From an uncultured Pelagibacteraceae bacterium (lineage in GTDB: Bacteria > Pseudomonadota > Alphaproteobacteria > Pelagibacterales > Pelagibacteraceae): 64,000 bases of DNA. The notes beneath the pieces are model-generated. The model ran no database searches, was not told the origin of the DNA, and saw only the letters and a list, made by a program, of their open reading frames with translations. The stretch is from contig CACAWY010000004.1 in assembly GCA_902536385.1 (NCBI GenBank), positions 1-64,000 of the forward strand. Direction: 5' to 3'. Position numbers and translations under genes: made by a program. Positions 9,579-18,639 of this stretch are shown here, one piece after another. Numbering within the stretch: the first letter of the stretch is position 1; each line of letters begins with the position of its first letter.

Positions 9579-10328
9579 CTAAATCAACTTTATTACGGAT
9601 ATACACCTTCCATAATCATCTTCTTTCAAAATGGATGACCTTCTATAGCTAAAAAAGTAATTTTTTTCTTTAAAAGTGTCGAAATTCACATGATCTGTTT
9701 TAACATTAAGTGCTGTAAGTTGATCAGCAACGTATTTTCTTAAATTAAACAGTTTTTTGCCCCCTTTTTTTTTAGCAAAATACTTTTTATTATATTTAGA
9801 TTGAATTAGAAATTTTTTATAAAATTTTCCGTCAACTTCATAACTCTTCCTACCAATACAAGGTCCAATACAAGCATATATTTTATTTTTAAAATTCAGT
9901 TTATTAAATTTTATAATGGTTTTCCTAATAATCCCTGAAAATGCTCCTTTCCAACCAGCATGTATGCAGCCTATTATTTTGTTTTTGTAATCAAAAAGTA
10001 AAATTGGAACACAATCTGCAGTTACAACTCCTAAAGCTATCCCTTTAATATTTGTAATAATCGCGTCAGAATTTAATTTTTTTCCATAATTTTTTTTTAT
10101 TTGTATCACTTTATTGCTATGTGTTTGGTGCATAAGAATTAAGTTTTTAGGATTTACTTGTATTTTATTTGAAACGAAATTGAGATTCTTTTTGACATTT
10201 TTAATGTTGTCTTTTGAACCTTTGCCACAATTTAAACCTCTGTAAATACCTTTAGAAAAACCGCCATTTCTTGAAAAAAAACAATGTTTTATTTCTTTAA
10301 ATTTTTTAAGTTTTTTTGAATAAAACAT
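9579..10328 (-). CDS. pgeF: Peptidoglycan editing factor / YfiH-family (laccase-domain) protein
   Basis: Members of this family (YfiH, PgeF, formerly called polyphenol oxidase) have been linked to removing mis-incorporated residues in peptidoglycan precursors, and some show purine nucleoside phosphorylase-like activity. The zinc/active-site blocks are present: RNGGFSKGIYRGLNCG near the N-terminus, LMHQTHSNKV, VTADCVPILL, IGCIHAGWKGAFSGI and CIGPCIGRKSYEV. The length of 249 is typical. The start overlaps the midA stop by a base. Adjacency to midA and lgt is frequent in Alphaproteobacteria; the biochemical role here is inferred from the family only. Confidence 0.88.
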   Translation of the reverse strand: MFYSKKLKKFKEIKHCFFSRNGGFSKGIYRGLNCGKGSKDNIKNVKKNLNFVSNKIQVNPKNLILMHQTHSNKVIQIKKNYGKKLNSDAIITNIKGIALGVVTADCVPILLFDYKNKIIGCIHAGWKGAFSGIIRKTIIKFNKLNFKNKIYACIGPCIGRKSYEVDGKFYKKFLIQSKYNKKYFAKKKGGKKLFNLRKYVADQLTALNVKTDHVNFDTFKEKNYFFSYRRSSILKEDDYGRCISVIKLI

Positions 10329-11392
10329 TACTTGAAACCAAAAAAATTATTAGTCTTGGAGTTATAGGCTAAAACTACTTTAAATAGATTGCCCATAGAG
10401 TTTGGGCTTAGTAATCTTTTTAATCTGATGTAAAGATTTGATTGATCAATAAATTTCATTTTTTTTGCAATAATCTCCGCTCTTTTCATTATCCCCATAT
10501 TTTCAAGAAATTGTTTCTGAGTAATTACTTTTTTAATTTTAAGGTTATTTTTTACAAAAAATTCTTTGAGTAATTCAAAATTCACATGTGAAGTAATATC
10601 AGCCTTTCCAAGATTATTTAGTATATAATTTTTTTTATGTTTAAAGACTGATTGGAGTGTACTTTGGTTGTGGGACTTTAAATATCCATAATCAATCATA
10701 AGAATACATCCACCTTGATTAGCTATTATATTTGTAATTCTTTCAAGTTGTTTAAACCCATATTTTGGAAATTCAATAAACTTTAGACTCTTAAGAGACG
10801 AGTAAGAATTAATCATATCGTAATTTCTTTTCGATGTTTTTTTATGGATCTCATTGATTTCGGAATCAGAGTTTAGCAAATAATATTTCTCATAAAGAGA
10901 GCCTTTTTTTCGTATGAATTGTTTTATCGGTATTGCATCAAAAAACTCATTTCCAAAAAAAATCACTGGACCGTTTTTTATTTTTTCAAAAGAGTCTATC
11001 CATTTCACACTTTTAACATTTATATTTATCTTTTGTATTTTTTTTAAAAGATTACTTATTTCAAAAAGAAAAACTTTTTTAGATGTGTCAAATTCCGGAA
11101 ATCTTTTAAATACCTCTAAGATTATTTTTGCAAGAACACCATCACCTGGACCAAGTTCAACTATATTTATTTTCTTTGGCCTTCCCAACACCTCCCAAGC
11201 CGAAATTATCCAAACAGCAATCATTTCTGAGAATAAATTTGAGATTTTTGGAGAAGTAACAAAATCACCTTTACTTCCAATTGGTAACTTTGAATTATAA
11301 TAACCATTTTTTTTATCATAAAGAACATTTTGAAAAAATTTATCTACAGGTAAACATTTTGATTTTTTAAAAAATTTTTTATTAGATTTCAT
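10328..11392 (-). CDS. MidA/NDUFAF7-family SAM-dependent methyltransferase
   Basis: This 354-residue protein belongs to the DUF185/MidA family, whose mitochondrial member NDUFAF7 dimethylates an arginine on a complex I subunit during assembly. Visible motifs are GYYNSKLPIGSKGDFVTSP (about residues 30-48), the SAM-binding VELGPGDGVLAKII (about 78-91), FGNEFFDAIPI (about 145) and MIDYGY (about 234). The bacterial substrate is not known from sequence. It overlaps lgt by 11 bases and shares a base with pgeF, so the three are probably translated from one mRNA. Confidence 0.85.
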   Translation of the reverse strand: MKSNKKFFKKSKCLPVDKFFQNVLYDKKNGYYNSKLPIGSKGDFVTSPKISNLFSEMIAVWIISAWEVLGRPKKINIVELGPGDGVLAKIILEVFKRFPEFDTSKKVFLFEISNLLKKIQKININVKSVKWIDSFEKIKNGPVIFFGNEFFDAIPIKQFIRKKGSLYEKYYLLNSDSEINEIHKKTSKRNYDMINSYSSLKSLKFIEFPKYGFKQLERITNIIANQGGCILMIDYGYLKSHNQSTLQSVFKHKKNYILNNLGKADITSHVNFELLKEFFVKNNLKIKKVITQKQFLENMGIMKRAEIIAKKMKFIDQSNLYIRLKRLLSPNSMGNLFKVVLAYNSKTNNFFGFK

Positions 11393-12176
11393 TTTTTTTT
11401 TTTAAAAATTTATAAATAAGCATACCAAAAAAAATCATCACAAGGCTTAACAACATTCCCATGCTAAATGCTCCAAATAAATAACCTAATTGAGGATCTG
11501 GTTCTCTAAAAAATTCGGAAAAAATTCTAAATAGACCATAAAAAATTAAAAATAAATAAGAGCAAGTACCAATTTCATAGTTTTTTTTAGATATGATAAA
11601 ATTCATAATTATAAATAAAACAACTCCCTCAAAAAAAGCCTCATACAATTGAGAAGGATGTCTAGGCATCATGTCAACTGTAGGAAATACCACGCTCCAT
11701 TGAACATTACTAATTTTACCTACAAGTTCGCTGTTTATGAAATTTGCTATTCGTCCAAAAAAAATACCAATAGGTGCAACACAAGCAATTACATCCAACA
11801 AAAAAAAGGTTTCCAACTTTCTTTTAGCAGAATAAATATAAGTTCCAAATATAATTCCTATTAAAGCCCCATGAAACGACATCCCACCTTGCCATATCTT
11901 AATCACCTCCAAAGGATTAGATAAGTAATATGAAAAATTGTAAAAAACTATATAACCAATCCTTCCACCAATTATTATTGATATTATTAAATAGGTAATT
12001 AAATCATCAAAGTCTTTTAAATTAAATTTATTTTCTTTTTTGAGAGTTATGTTTGTAATTATTTTTTTTCCATACCACCATCCTATTAAAATACCGATGA
12101 TATAAGCTAAAGAATACCATCTCAGAGCCAAAAACCCAAAATCGATTAAAATAGGTTCTAAATTGTGGGTAAACAT
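11382..12176 (-). CDS. lgt: Prolipoprotein diacylglyceryl transferase
   Basis: Lgt transfers diacylglyceryl from phosphatidylglycerol to the lipobox cysteine of prolipoproteins at the inner membrane. The 264-residue protein has about seven membrane helices and the family signature GRIANFINSELVGK (about residues 142-155). It also has WQGGMSFHGALIGI with the conserved histidine and RHPSQLYEAFFEG, and a C-terminal REPDPQLGYL block. It is the first gene of the reverse-strand run toward ychF. The BamD lipoprotein encoded at 55307 is one likely client in this window. Confidence 0.96.
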   Translation of the reverse strand: MFTHNLEPILIDFGFLALRWYSLAYIIGILIGWWYGKKIITNITLKKENKFNLKDFDDLITYLIISIIIGGRIGYIVFYNFSYYLSNPLEVIKIWQGGMSFHGALIGIIFGTYIYSAKRKLETFFLLDVIACVAPIGIFFGRIANFINSELVGKISNVQWSVVFPTVDMMPRHPSQLYEAFFEGVVLFIIMNFIISKKNYEIGTCSYLFLIFYGLFRIFSEFFREPDPQLGYLFGAFSMGMLLSLVMIFFGMLIYKFLKKKNEI

Positions 12177-12227
12177 ATCCTCTTATATCACATTTGAAAT
12201 TGAGATGCCTATCAAATAAGATGAGTT

Positions 12228-12473
12228 ATGAGTAATTCTGAAAAAATTTTAAAGACTCTTTCTGATCTAATTGAAAACGGTATTTTGTCTTCAAAAGATA
12301 TTAAAAAAGAAATATCCAACGATTTTAAATTTAAGAAAGATAAAATCTTTAATAAATTAGAAATTGTTTCTAGAGAAGAATTCGAAATATTGAAAAAATT
12401 AGTTCAAAAACAGGATCTTATCATTAAAAAATTACAAAAATCGAAAAAAATTAAAAAGGCAAAGAAATCTTAA
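12228..12473 (+). CDS. ubiK: UbiK-like accessory factor / BMFP-domain small protein
   Basis: This 81-residue protein has the layout of the BMFP/YqiC (UbiK) family. It has an amphipathic N-terminal helix (SEKILKTLSDLIENGI), a lysine-rich middle and a C-terminal coiled coil after VSREEFEILKKLVQKQDLII, where the family has its conserved V.R.EF/D pattern. UbiK assists ubiquinone synthesis in Proteobacteria and these proteins bind membranes. Placement next to lgt, divergent by 51 bases, is common in Alphaproteobacteria. The last 23 bases overlap the convergent histidine kinase gene. Confidence 0.75.
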   Translation: MSNSEKILKTLSDLIENGILSSKDIKKEISNDFKFKKDKIFNKLEIVSREEFEILKKLVQKQDLIIKKLQKSKKIKKAKKS

Positions 12474-13767
12474 CCTGTAAACCATTATATTCATTTTTAC
12501 CAAGTTGAATACTTCCTCCATGAGAATTTATTATATCTTCTACCAAAGCTAAACCTAGACCTACTCCAGACTGGTTCAAACTTCTACTCTTATCTAATCT
12601 AAAAAAAGGCTTAAAAACATTTTTATACTGGTCCTCAGGTATGCCGGGTCCATTATCATCGACGATTATTAATACTCGATTTAAAGTTTTTTGAACTTTC
12701 ACAAAAACTTTTGTTCCATAAGTTAACGCATTTTGAATAACATTTTCGAAAGATCTTTTTAAAGCCATTGGTCTTCCTTTCAAGTTAATACTTTCTTGAA
12801 AAGAAATCTTCAAATCTTTATTATTATAGTTTCCACTTATTTCATCAAATAACCTTATCAAATTTATATTTACTGTTTCCTCTTGTGTTTGAGTTTTAGC
12901 AAATTGGAGGTAGTCATTAAGCATTTTTTCCATTTCATCTATATCTTTTGACATTTTTTCTGATAATTCTTTCTGATTAAGTAAAGCTAATTGCAATTTT
13001 AATCTAGTCAGAGGGGTTCTTAAATCATGACTTATTCCTGATAACATTTCAGATCTTTGATTTAAATGACGATTAATTCGTTTCGCCATTCGATCAAATT
13101 CATATGCTGCTTTTCTAATTTCTTGAGCACCTGAAGGTCTAAAATCATTAACATAATCACCTTTTCCAAATCTTTCTGCTGCTTTAGCAAGTTTTACCAG
13201 TGGTCTAGTTTGGTTTTTTAAAAAGATAAGAGCTATAATAATTAAAAGTATCGAGGGAAGCGTGGTCCATAATACAAATAATCTTACGGAAGATGTTGAG
13301 ACCATTTCCTTTGGAACCAAAAATTCAATCACCTCATCATTTGATTTTATTTTAATTTCAACTGCATTTTTAAATTTTGACGTACTAAACCAATAATTAT
13401 TATTACCAAAAGTAGACTTTAACTCTCTACGCAAAGATCTATCCATAGGACTAAACTTTCTTTCACCGGAAACTTTAGGGAAATCTCCCTTAGTAATTCC
13501 GATTTCAAAATTAAAATTATTTTTATAACTATCCGTAAAAAAATCTAAATTTTTTTTATCATTTTGATAAATTTCCTCAATTGTTTTTAATTGTGCAACT
13601 AATGACCGTGTTATATTTTTATTAGCTTTTATCCAAATACTATCAAAAAAAACTATAGTTATTATAAATTGCAGAATTATTGTAGGAGCAGCTACAATAA
13701 TAAGCGCCCTATAAAATAATCTTTTTGGTAAAATTATTTTTATTAATCTATTCAATCCAGAGAACAT
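12451..13767 (-). CDS. OmpR/EnvZ-type sensor histidine kinase
   Basis: This 438-residue membrane kinase is the sensor of a two-component pair. A first transmembrane helix lies at about residues 20-42, a periplasmic domain of roughly 110 residues follows, and a second helix is at about 160-180. Then come a HAMP linker (NQTRPLVKLAKAAERFGKG), the phosphoacceptor H-box SGISHDLRTPLTRL (about 245-258), the N-box ENVIQNALTYG, G1 DDNGPGIPED and G2 GVGLGLALVEDI. It overlaps its cognate response regulator gene by 20 bases. The architecture is EnvZ-like; the stimulus cannot be read from the sequence. Confidence 0.92.
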   Translation of the reverse strand: MFSGLNRLIKIILPKRLFYRALIIVAAPTIILQFIITIVFFDSIWIKANKNITRSLVAQLKTIEEIYQNDKKNLDFFTDSYKNNFNFEIGITKGDFPKVSGERKFSPMDRSLRRELKSTFGNNNYWFSTSKFKNAVEIKIKSNDEVIEFLVPKEMVSTSSVRLFVLWTTLPSILLIIIALIFLKNQTRPLVKLAKAAERFGKGDYVNDFRPSGAQEIRKAAYEFDRMAKRINRHLNQRSEMLSGISHDLRTPLTRLKLQLALLNQKELSEKMSKDIDEMEKMLNDYLQFAKTQTQEETVNINLIRLFDEISGNYNNKDLKISFQESINLKGRPMALKRSFENVIQNALTYGTKVFVKVQKTLNRVLIIVDDNGPGIPEDQYKNVFKPFFRLDKSRSLNQSGVGLGLALVEDIINSHGGSIQLGKNEYNGLQVKISLPF

Positions 13768-14428
13768 AACCAGAGCCCCTTATTGTTTGTAAAAATTTTG
13801 GATTTTTTGGATTTATTTCAAGCTTTTGTCTCAATCTAGTTATCATGACATCGATCGAGCGCTCTTGATTAATCCCAGAAATTTTACCTATTTCCTCTCT
13901 CGAAAATGTTTTCCCAGGGTTAGACAACATTTCAATCAAAACTTTTTTTTCTGATGTATTAATTTTCCTGATTTTTTGCTGTAAACTTATATTCATCTTA
14001 TTAAGGTCCACTTGTGCTTCTCCTACGAAATATTTTGATTTAATTTCAGTCTTATTATTATATCTGATTATATTTTTTATTCTCAGTAGAAGTTCCTTCG
14101 GTTCAAATGGTTTACCTAGATAATCATCAGCTCCAAGTTCTAATCCTTTAATTCTATTTTCTACTTCACCTTTGGCAGTCAAAAGAATAATAGGAATTTT
14201 TTTTGTTTTTTTTACTTCCTTAGTTAGTTCATATCCATTTTGGCCTGGCATCATTACATCTAAAATTATGACATCAAATTTAAGAAATTCTAATTTAATT
14301 TTAGCCTGCTCTGCATTTTCAGCAGTAGAAACAATATATTGATTTTCAGATAAATACTCTTTAAGCAAACTTCTTATCCTGTCATCGTCATCAACTATCA
14401 AAATATGTAATTTTTTATTTTCCATCAA
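13748..14428 (-). CDS. OmpR/PetR-type response regulator
   Basis: This is a 226-residue winged-helix response regulator. The receiver domain has the acidic pair DDDDR near residue 14, the phosphoacceptor Asp in VIILDVMMPGQNG (about 53-58) and the conserved Lys in KPFEPKELLL. The C-terminal OmpR-type DNA-binding domain ends in RSIDVMITRLRQKLE and TIRGSGYVLW. It is flanked by a MarR regulator (14-base overlap) and the histidine kinase (20-base overlap). A MarR-response regulator pair, petP-petR, controls cytochrome bc1 gene expression in Rhodobacter capsulatus, so this could be the counterpart. That is inferred from arrangement only. Confidence 0.92.
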   Translation of the reverse strand: MMENKKLHILIVDDDDRIRSLLKEYLSENQYIVSTAENAEQAKIKLEFLKFDVIILDVMMPGQNGYELTKEVKKTKKIPIILLTAKGEVENRIKGLELGADDYLGKPFEPKELLLRIKNIIRYNNKTEIKSKYFVGEAQVDLNKMNISLQQKIRKINTSEKKVLIEMLSNPGKTFSREEIGKISGINQERSIDVMITRLRQKLEINPKNPKFLQTIRGSGYVLWIE

Positions 14429-14855
14429 TTATTTTTTTTAAAACATTTTTAAATTTAATTACAGAGTCCGAGCTAGAATTTTTGAGAGCATTAAATATCC
14501 TTTTTTTCTGAGAATTATAAACTGTCTCAAAAAAAATTTTTCCCTCTTTATCTAAAAACAGATTTTTTTTTCTTGTATCGACTTCATCTTGTACCTGACG
14601 GATCATTTTAGTTTTAATAAGGTCACGTAAAACTCTATTAAGACTTTGTTTTGTCACTTTTAGTTTAAATATCAATTCTCCCAAGTTTATTCCTGGATTA
14701 CTCTCAATTAAGTGTAATGCCCTCAAATGCGCTGGACCAAAATATTTTTTTGATAAAATTTCTCTTGGATCAGAAAATGTTTCTCTATAAGCATAATAAA
14801 GCAGTTGAATAAACTCTTTTATTTGGTCATCTTTTAAATAGAGTAAATCTTTCAT
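14415..14855 (-). CDS. MarR-family transcriptional regulator (PetP-like)
   Basis: This 146-residue winged-helix protein has the MarR fold: N-terminal dimer helices, HTH in LGELIFKLKVTKQSLNRVLR (about residues 78-97) and the wing with DEVDTRKKNLFLDKEG (about 112-127), where the Asp-x-Arg pair is the family's wing signature. It is the first gene of a three-gene overlapping cassette with a response regulator and kinase, and is divergent from ilvE across 75 bases. Such a fixed MarR-response regulator arrangement suggests joint control of one regulon, perhaps with autoregulation through the shared intergenic region. Confidence 0.88.
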   Translation of the reverse strand: MKDLLYLKDDQIKEFIQLLYYAYRETFSDPREILSKKYFGPAHLRALHLIESNPGINLGELIFKLKVTKQSLNRVLRDLIKTKMIRQVQDEVDTRKKNLFLDKEGKIFFETVYNSQKKRIFNALKNSSSDSVIKFKNVLKKIIDGK

Positions 14856-14869
14856 ATCGGTAAGTTATA

Positions 14870-14898
14870 TTGACTTATCTCATTTGGGAATATACTTT
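14870..14898 (+). promoter_or_regulatory. Putative sigma-70 promoter for ilvE
   Basis: TTGACT at 14870-14875 resembles a -35 box. TATACT at 14891-14896 (15-base spacing) or TACTTT at 14893-14898 (17-base spacing) could be the -10 box. Transcription would start about 25-30 bases before the ilvE ATG. The region is AT-rich, so chance matches are likely; this call rests only on consensus similarity. Confidence 0.35.
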
Positions 14899-14930
14899 TT
14901 TAATTTAAAAAAATCTATATATTTGCTGCA

Positions 14931-15818
14931 ATGGAAAGCATACCGTACGACAAAAGATCAGGAAAAATTTGGTTCAACGGACAAACTGTTGAATGGAAAG
15001 ATGCAAACATTCACATATTAAATCATGGTCTCCATTACGCTAGCTGTGTATTTGAGGGTGAAAGAGTTTACGATGGAGAAATATTTAGATTAGAAGAGCA
15101 TACTGAAAGATTATTTTACTCAGCAAAAAGAATGGGAATAGAAGTTCCATATTCTCAGAAAGAAATAAATGAGGCTTGTAGAGCAATAGTAAACATTCAA
15201 AAAGTTCAAAATGGTTATGTGAGACCTTTAATTTGGAGAGGTAGTGAAATGATGGCAATATCTGCACAAAAAAACAAAATTCATGTTGCAATAGCGACTT
15301 GGGAGTGGGGATCTTATTTTGATCCCAAACTTAAATTGAAAGGGATTAAATTAAATATCTCAAATTGGAGAAGACCTGCACCAAATACTATTCCTTGGGA
15401 TACAAAAGCAGCAGGTCTATATATGATTTGCACATTATCGAAACATGAAGCAGAGGCAGAGGGATTTACAGACTCCTTAATGCTTGACTTTGAAGGAAAT
15501 ATTGCAGAAGCAACAGGTGCAAATATTTTTTTCAAGAACCAAAATGGAGAACTTCATACACCAATACCAGATTCTTTTTTGGATGGAATAACTAGACGTG
15601 AAGTAATTAAAATTGCTAAAGCAAAAGGAATGAAAGTTATCGAGAGAAAAATAAAACCGGAAGAAATGAAGGATTTTGTAGGATGTTTCTTAACTGGCAC
15701 TGCAGCAGAGATTACTCCTGTGTCACAAATTAGTAACTATAAATTTAAAGTTTGTGAAGTTATCTCTGAACTTAACGATGCTTATCAAAATTTAGTAAGA
15801 AAAGATACAGCAGCTTAA
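14931..15818 (+). CDS. ilvE: Branched-chain amino acid aminotransferase
   Basis: This class IV PLP-dependent transaminase interconverts leucine, isoleucine and valine with their 2-oxo acids. The N-terminal GKIWFNGQTVEWKDANIHIL and HYASCVFEGERVYDG are BCAT hallmarks, as are RPLIWRGS and the PLP-binding lysine in WDTKAAGLYM (about residue 160). EATGANIFF, DGITRREVI and FLTGTAAEITPV complete the cofactor cup. The length of 295 is normal. D-amino acid transaminase is the main alternative in this fold, but the N-terminal pattern favours IlvE. Its stop is five bases from the convergent pgsA stop. Confidence 0.93.
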   Translation: MESIPYDKRSGKIWFNGQTVEWKDANIHILNHGLHYASCVFEGERVYDGEIFRLEEHTERLFYSAKRMGIEVPYSQKEINEACRAIVNIQKVQNGYVRPLIWRGSEMMAISAQKNKIHVAIATWEWGSYFDPKLKLKGIKLNISNWRRPAPNTIPWDTKAAGLYMICTLSKHEAEAEGFTDSLMLDFEGNIAEATGANIFFKNQNGELHTPIPDSFLDGITRREVIKIAKAKGMKVIERKIKPEEMKDFVGCFLTGTAAEITPVSQISNYKFKVCEVISELNDAYQNLVRKDTAA

Positions 15819-15823
15819 TCTTT

Positions 15824-16408
15824 TTAATCTTTGCTATCTTCGTTTATAGCGTGATCAATGCCTTTTCTCAGATAATCATATCCAGTATATAAAGTTAAAA
15901 ATGCTGATAACCATAAAAGAATTATTCCAACAGTTTGAGCATTATAATCTTGAAAATTTACAATTTTATTTCCTATATCTCCGGTCAATAAAATAGCTAT
16001 TGCAGTCATTTGAATAAAAGTTTTTAATTTAGAAAGGCTTGTCACTTCCATTGTGATTTTACCTTTAGCTAGAAATTCACGTAGACCTGAAACTAATATC
16101 TCTCTGGTTAAAATTATTACTGCAGCGATAACTTCGTAGTTCTTAATTGTCCCGTTCATTACAAGCAAAATGAGAGCCGCAGAAACTAAAATTTTATCAG
16201 CTATAGGATCTAACAATTCACCTAGCTTTGACTCATCTCTGAATAGTCTTGCTAATAAACCGTCTAGGTAATCAGTAAAACTAGCTAGCACAAATAAAAA
16301 AAATGGAATCAAATCTCCAAAAAATCCTGGAATAAAAAAGGTTATAACAAAAATTGGTACAATAATTATTCGACCAATTGTCAGTATGTTTGGTATTTTC
16401 AATTTCAT
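15824..16408 (-). CDS. pgsA: CDP-diacylglycerol-glycerol-3-phosphate 3-phosphatidyltransferase
   Basis: PgsA makes phosphatidylglycerol phosphate, the first committed step of phosphatidylglycerol synthesis, in the inner membrane. The CDP-alcohol phosphotransferase signature is intact at about residues 47-69: DGLLARLF, then eight residues on GELLDPIAD, supplying the four metal-binding aspartates. The N-terminus (KIPNILTIGRIIIVPIFV) is typical and about five membrane helices are visible in 194 residues. The start codon directly follows the uvrC stop. The uvrC-pgsA order is common in Proteobacteria. Confidence 0.95.
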   Translation of the reverse strand: MKLKIPNILTIGRIIIVPIFVITFFIPGFFGDLIPFFLFVLASFTDYLDGLLARLFRDESKLGELLDPIADKILVSAALILLVMNGTIKNYEVIAAVIILTREILVSGLREFLAKGKITMEVTSLSKLKTFIQMTAIAILLTGDIGNKIVNFQDYNAQTVGIILLWLSAFLTLYTGYDYLRKGIDHAINEDSKD

Positions 16409-18247
16409 TTATTCGTGAAAATAATTATATATTTTCTTTGCTATGCTGTCTTCAATTCCTTCTACTGATTTTAAATCATCGAAGCTTGCAGACTCAACGG
16501 CACGTGCAGACCCAAAATGATTTAATAAAGCTCTCTTCCTTTGTTTCCCAATCCCTTGGATTTGATCTAGTAAAGATTTGCTAAGATTTTTCTTTCTTTT
16601 GGCCCTATGAGTACTTATAGCAAATCTATGAGCTTCATCTCGAAGTCTTTGTATAAAAAATAATAATGGATCATTTCTTTCTAAAATATATTCTTTACTT
16701 TTGTAATAGATTTTTTCCTCCCCAGCATTTCTTCTTTCCCCCTTTGCTACTGCTAAAATCGGTAAGTCGTGTAACCCTAATTCATTAAGAACTTCCCTAG
16801 ATACAGAATATTGACCTTTTCCACCGTCTATCATTATTAAATCTGGCAATGACAGCGAACCAGATTTTTCCTTAATAGCTTTAGAAAATCTTCTAAACAA
16901 AACTTCTTTCATCATCCCATAGTCATCATTTTTGACTTTTTCATCTTTAATATTGAATTTCCTATATCTTTTCTTAACAAAACCTTCATTACTGAAACAA
17001 ATTAACGATCCGACAGAGTCAGTTCCCTGAATGTGGCTATTATCGTAAACTTCTATCAATTCTATATTGTTATTAATATTAAATTTAGATGCTAATTCTT
17101 CGATAAGATTATTGTTAGTATCAGATTGAAGAAGTTTTTGTTTTAAAGATTGTTTTGCATTTTTCTCTGCAAGACTAGAAATACTTATCTCGTTTTTACT
17201 TTTTGCTATCTTAATAATAATATCTTTTTTATCCTTATTGGAGAATGTTTTTTCGATAAGTTTTTTATCTTTGACTTCACAATTAGTTAATATCAGCCTA
17301 GGAATAGTTTTGTTTTCATAAAATTGCGATATAAAAGAGCTTATTACATCTTCCACACTATCATCTGGATCATGTTTTGGATAAAAAGCCTGATTACCCC
17401 AGTTTTGTTTTGACCTAAAGAAAAACACTTGCACACATGTTTTTCCTGTCTCTTTATAAATACTGATAACATCAGCTTCTGTTAGATTTGTTTGATTTAT
17501 TTTCTGAGAGGTTTGTATCTGAGTTAATGCTTTTATTCTATCTCTTGCAATAGCAGCTTTCTCATAGTCCAATTCTTTACTAGCTTTTTCCATTTCTTTG
17601 GATAAGTTTTTCTGAATTCTTCTAGATTTACCCGAAATAAAATCAATAGCATCTGCAACTGTAGATTCGTAATCTTTTTCATTTATATGTCCAACACATG
17701 GAGCAGAGCATCTTTTAATTTGGTAAAGGATACACGGTCTCTCTCTATTTTTAAAAACAGTGTCATCACAGACTCTCAAAAGAAAAATTTTTTGTAAAAT
17801 TTTTATTGTCCAATTAGCAGAACCAATTGATGCAAATGGACCAAAATAATATCCTGTTTTTGATTTTTTCCCTCTTAACTTCGTAAGTTGTGGCCACTTA
17901 TCTTTATTACCGATGTAAATATAAGGAAAAGATTTGTCATCTCGTAAAAGTATATTGTAACGAGGTTTATGTTTTTTTATTAAATTTGCTTCCAGTAGTA
18001 GAGCCTCACTTTCATTACTTGTAGTAGTAGTTTCAAGATTATGTGTAAGTGAAAGCATTCTCTCAGTTCTAATAGGAAGATTAGACTCAGTGACATAACT
18101 TTTGAGTCTATTTGGGATATTTTTAGCTTTACCAATATATAGAATTTCACCAGTGGAACTAATCATTTTGTAAATACCGGGGTTTTTTGGTATCAGCGGT
18201 ATTTTTTCTTTTATTACTTTTTTTCCTAACTCTAAACTATTAATCAT
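16409..18247 (-). CDS. uvrC: Excinuclease ABC subunit C
   Basis: UvrC makes the dual incisions in nucleotide excision repair after recruitment by UvrB. Domains in order: GIY-YIG nuclease ([20 protein letters not shown], about residues 23-42), a cysteine cluster ([17 protein letters not shown]) and a UVR domain ([20 protein letters not shown], about 212-231). Next are the RNase H-like C-terminal nuclease ([18 protein letters not shown], and [10 protein letters not shown]) and terminal helix-hairpin-helix repeats. The length of 612 is standard. It overlaps folB by four bases in the uvrB-SDR-folB-uvrC-pgsA reverse-strand operon, which links both Uvr subunits to pterin genes. Confidence 0.97.
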   Translation of the reverse strand: MINSLELGKKVIKEKIPLIPKNPGIYKMISSTGEILYIGKAKNIPNRLKSYVTESNLPIRTERMLSLTHNLETTTTSNESEALLLEANLIKKHKPRYNILLRDDKSFPYIYIGNKDKWPQLTKLRGKKSKTGYYFGPFASIGSANWTIKILQKIFLLRVCDDTVFKNRERPCILYQIKRCSAPCVGHINEKDYESTVADAIDFISGKSRRIQKNLSKEMEKASKELDYEKAAIARDRIKALTQIQTSQKINQTNLTEADVISIYKETGKTCVQVFFFRSKQNWGNQAFYPKHDPDDSVEDVISSFISQFYENKTIPRLILTNCEVKDKKLIEKTFSNKDKKDIIIKIAKSKNEISISSLAEKNAKQSLKQKLLQSDTNNNLIEELASKFNINNNIELIEVYDNSHIQGTDSVGSLICFSNEGFVKKRYRKFNIKDEKVKNDDYGMMKEVLFRRFSKAIKEKSGSLSLPDLIMIDGGKGQYSVSREVLNELGLHDLPILAVAKGERRNAGEEKIYYKSKEYILERNDPLLFFIQRLRDEAHRFAISTHRAKRKKNLSKSLLDQIQGIGKQRKRALLNHFGSARAVESASFDDLKSVEGIEDSIAKKIYNYFHE

Positions 18248-18639
18248 ATTTTTGATTTTGATACCTCTATGCCAACAGATTTGGTTTTATTTAAGATATC
18301 TAACTTTTCTATCTTAAGATTAATCTTTTTAACAATTTTATTTTTAAATATCATATTAAAAATATTTTCTGCTAAATCTTCAAGTAACTCGTGATGTTTT
18401 AGATAAGCAATTTTCTCAATTTTAACAACAATTTCCTCATAATTAAGTATTGAATTTAAATCTTTGTTATTTGGAGTCACATATGGATTTGTTAAAATTT
18501 CAATATTAAATTTTACTCTTTGTTTCTTTTTTTTCTCAAAATTATGTATTCCTATAGAAATATTTAAGATTAAATCGTTTATAATTACTTTTCTTTTATA
18601 TCTAAATTTTTCTTTTTTCTTGAATTTAATTATTTTCAT
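18244..18639 (-). CDS. folB: Dihydroneopterin aldolase (FolB-like)
   Basis: FolB converts dihydroneopterin (or epimerises it) to the hydroxymethyl-pterin used in folate synthesis. The 131-residue protein has the tunnelling-fold pattern: [20 protein letters not shown], then [19 protein letters not shown], the [12 protein letters not shown] helix, and [19 protein letters not shown] at the end, matching the family's conserved segments. The gene sits between a FolM-like reductase gene (four-base overlap) and uvrC (four-base overlap). The alphaproteobacterial variant may act on dihydromonapterin; the sequence cannot distinguish this. Confidence 0.85.
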   Translation of the reverse strand: MKIIKFKKKEKFRYKRKVIINDLILNISIGIHNFEKKKKQRVKFNIEILTNPYVTPNNKDLNSILNYEEIVVKIEKIAYLKHHELLEDLAENIFNMIFKNKIVKKINLKIEKLDILNKTKSVGIEVSKSKI

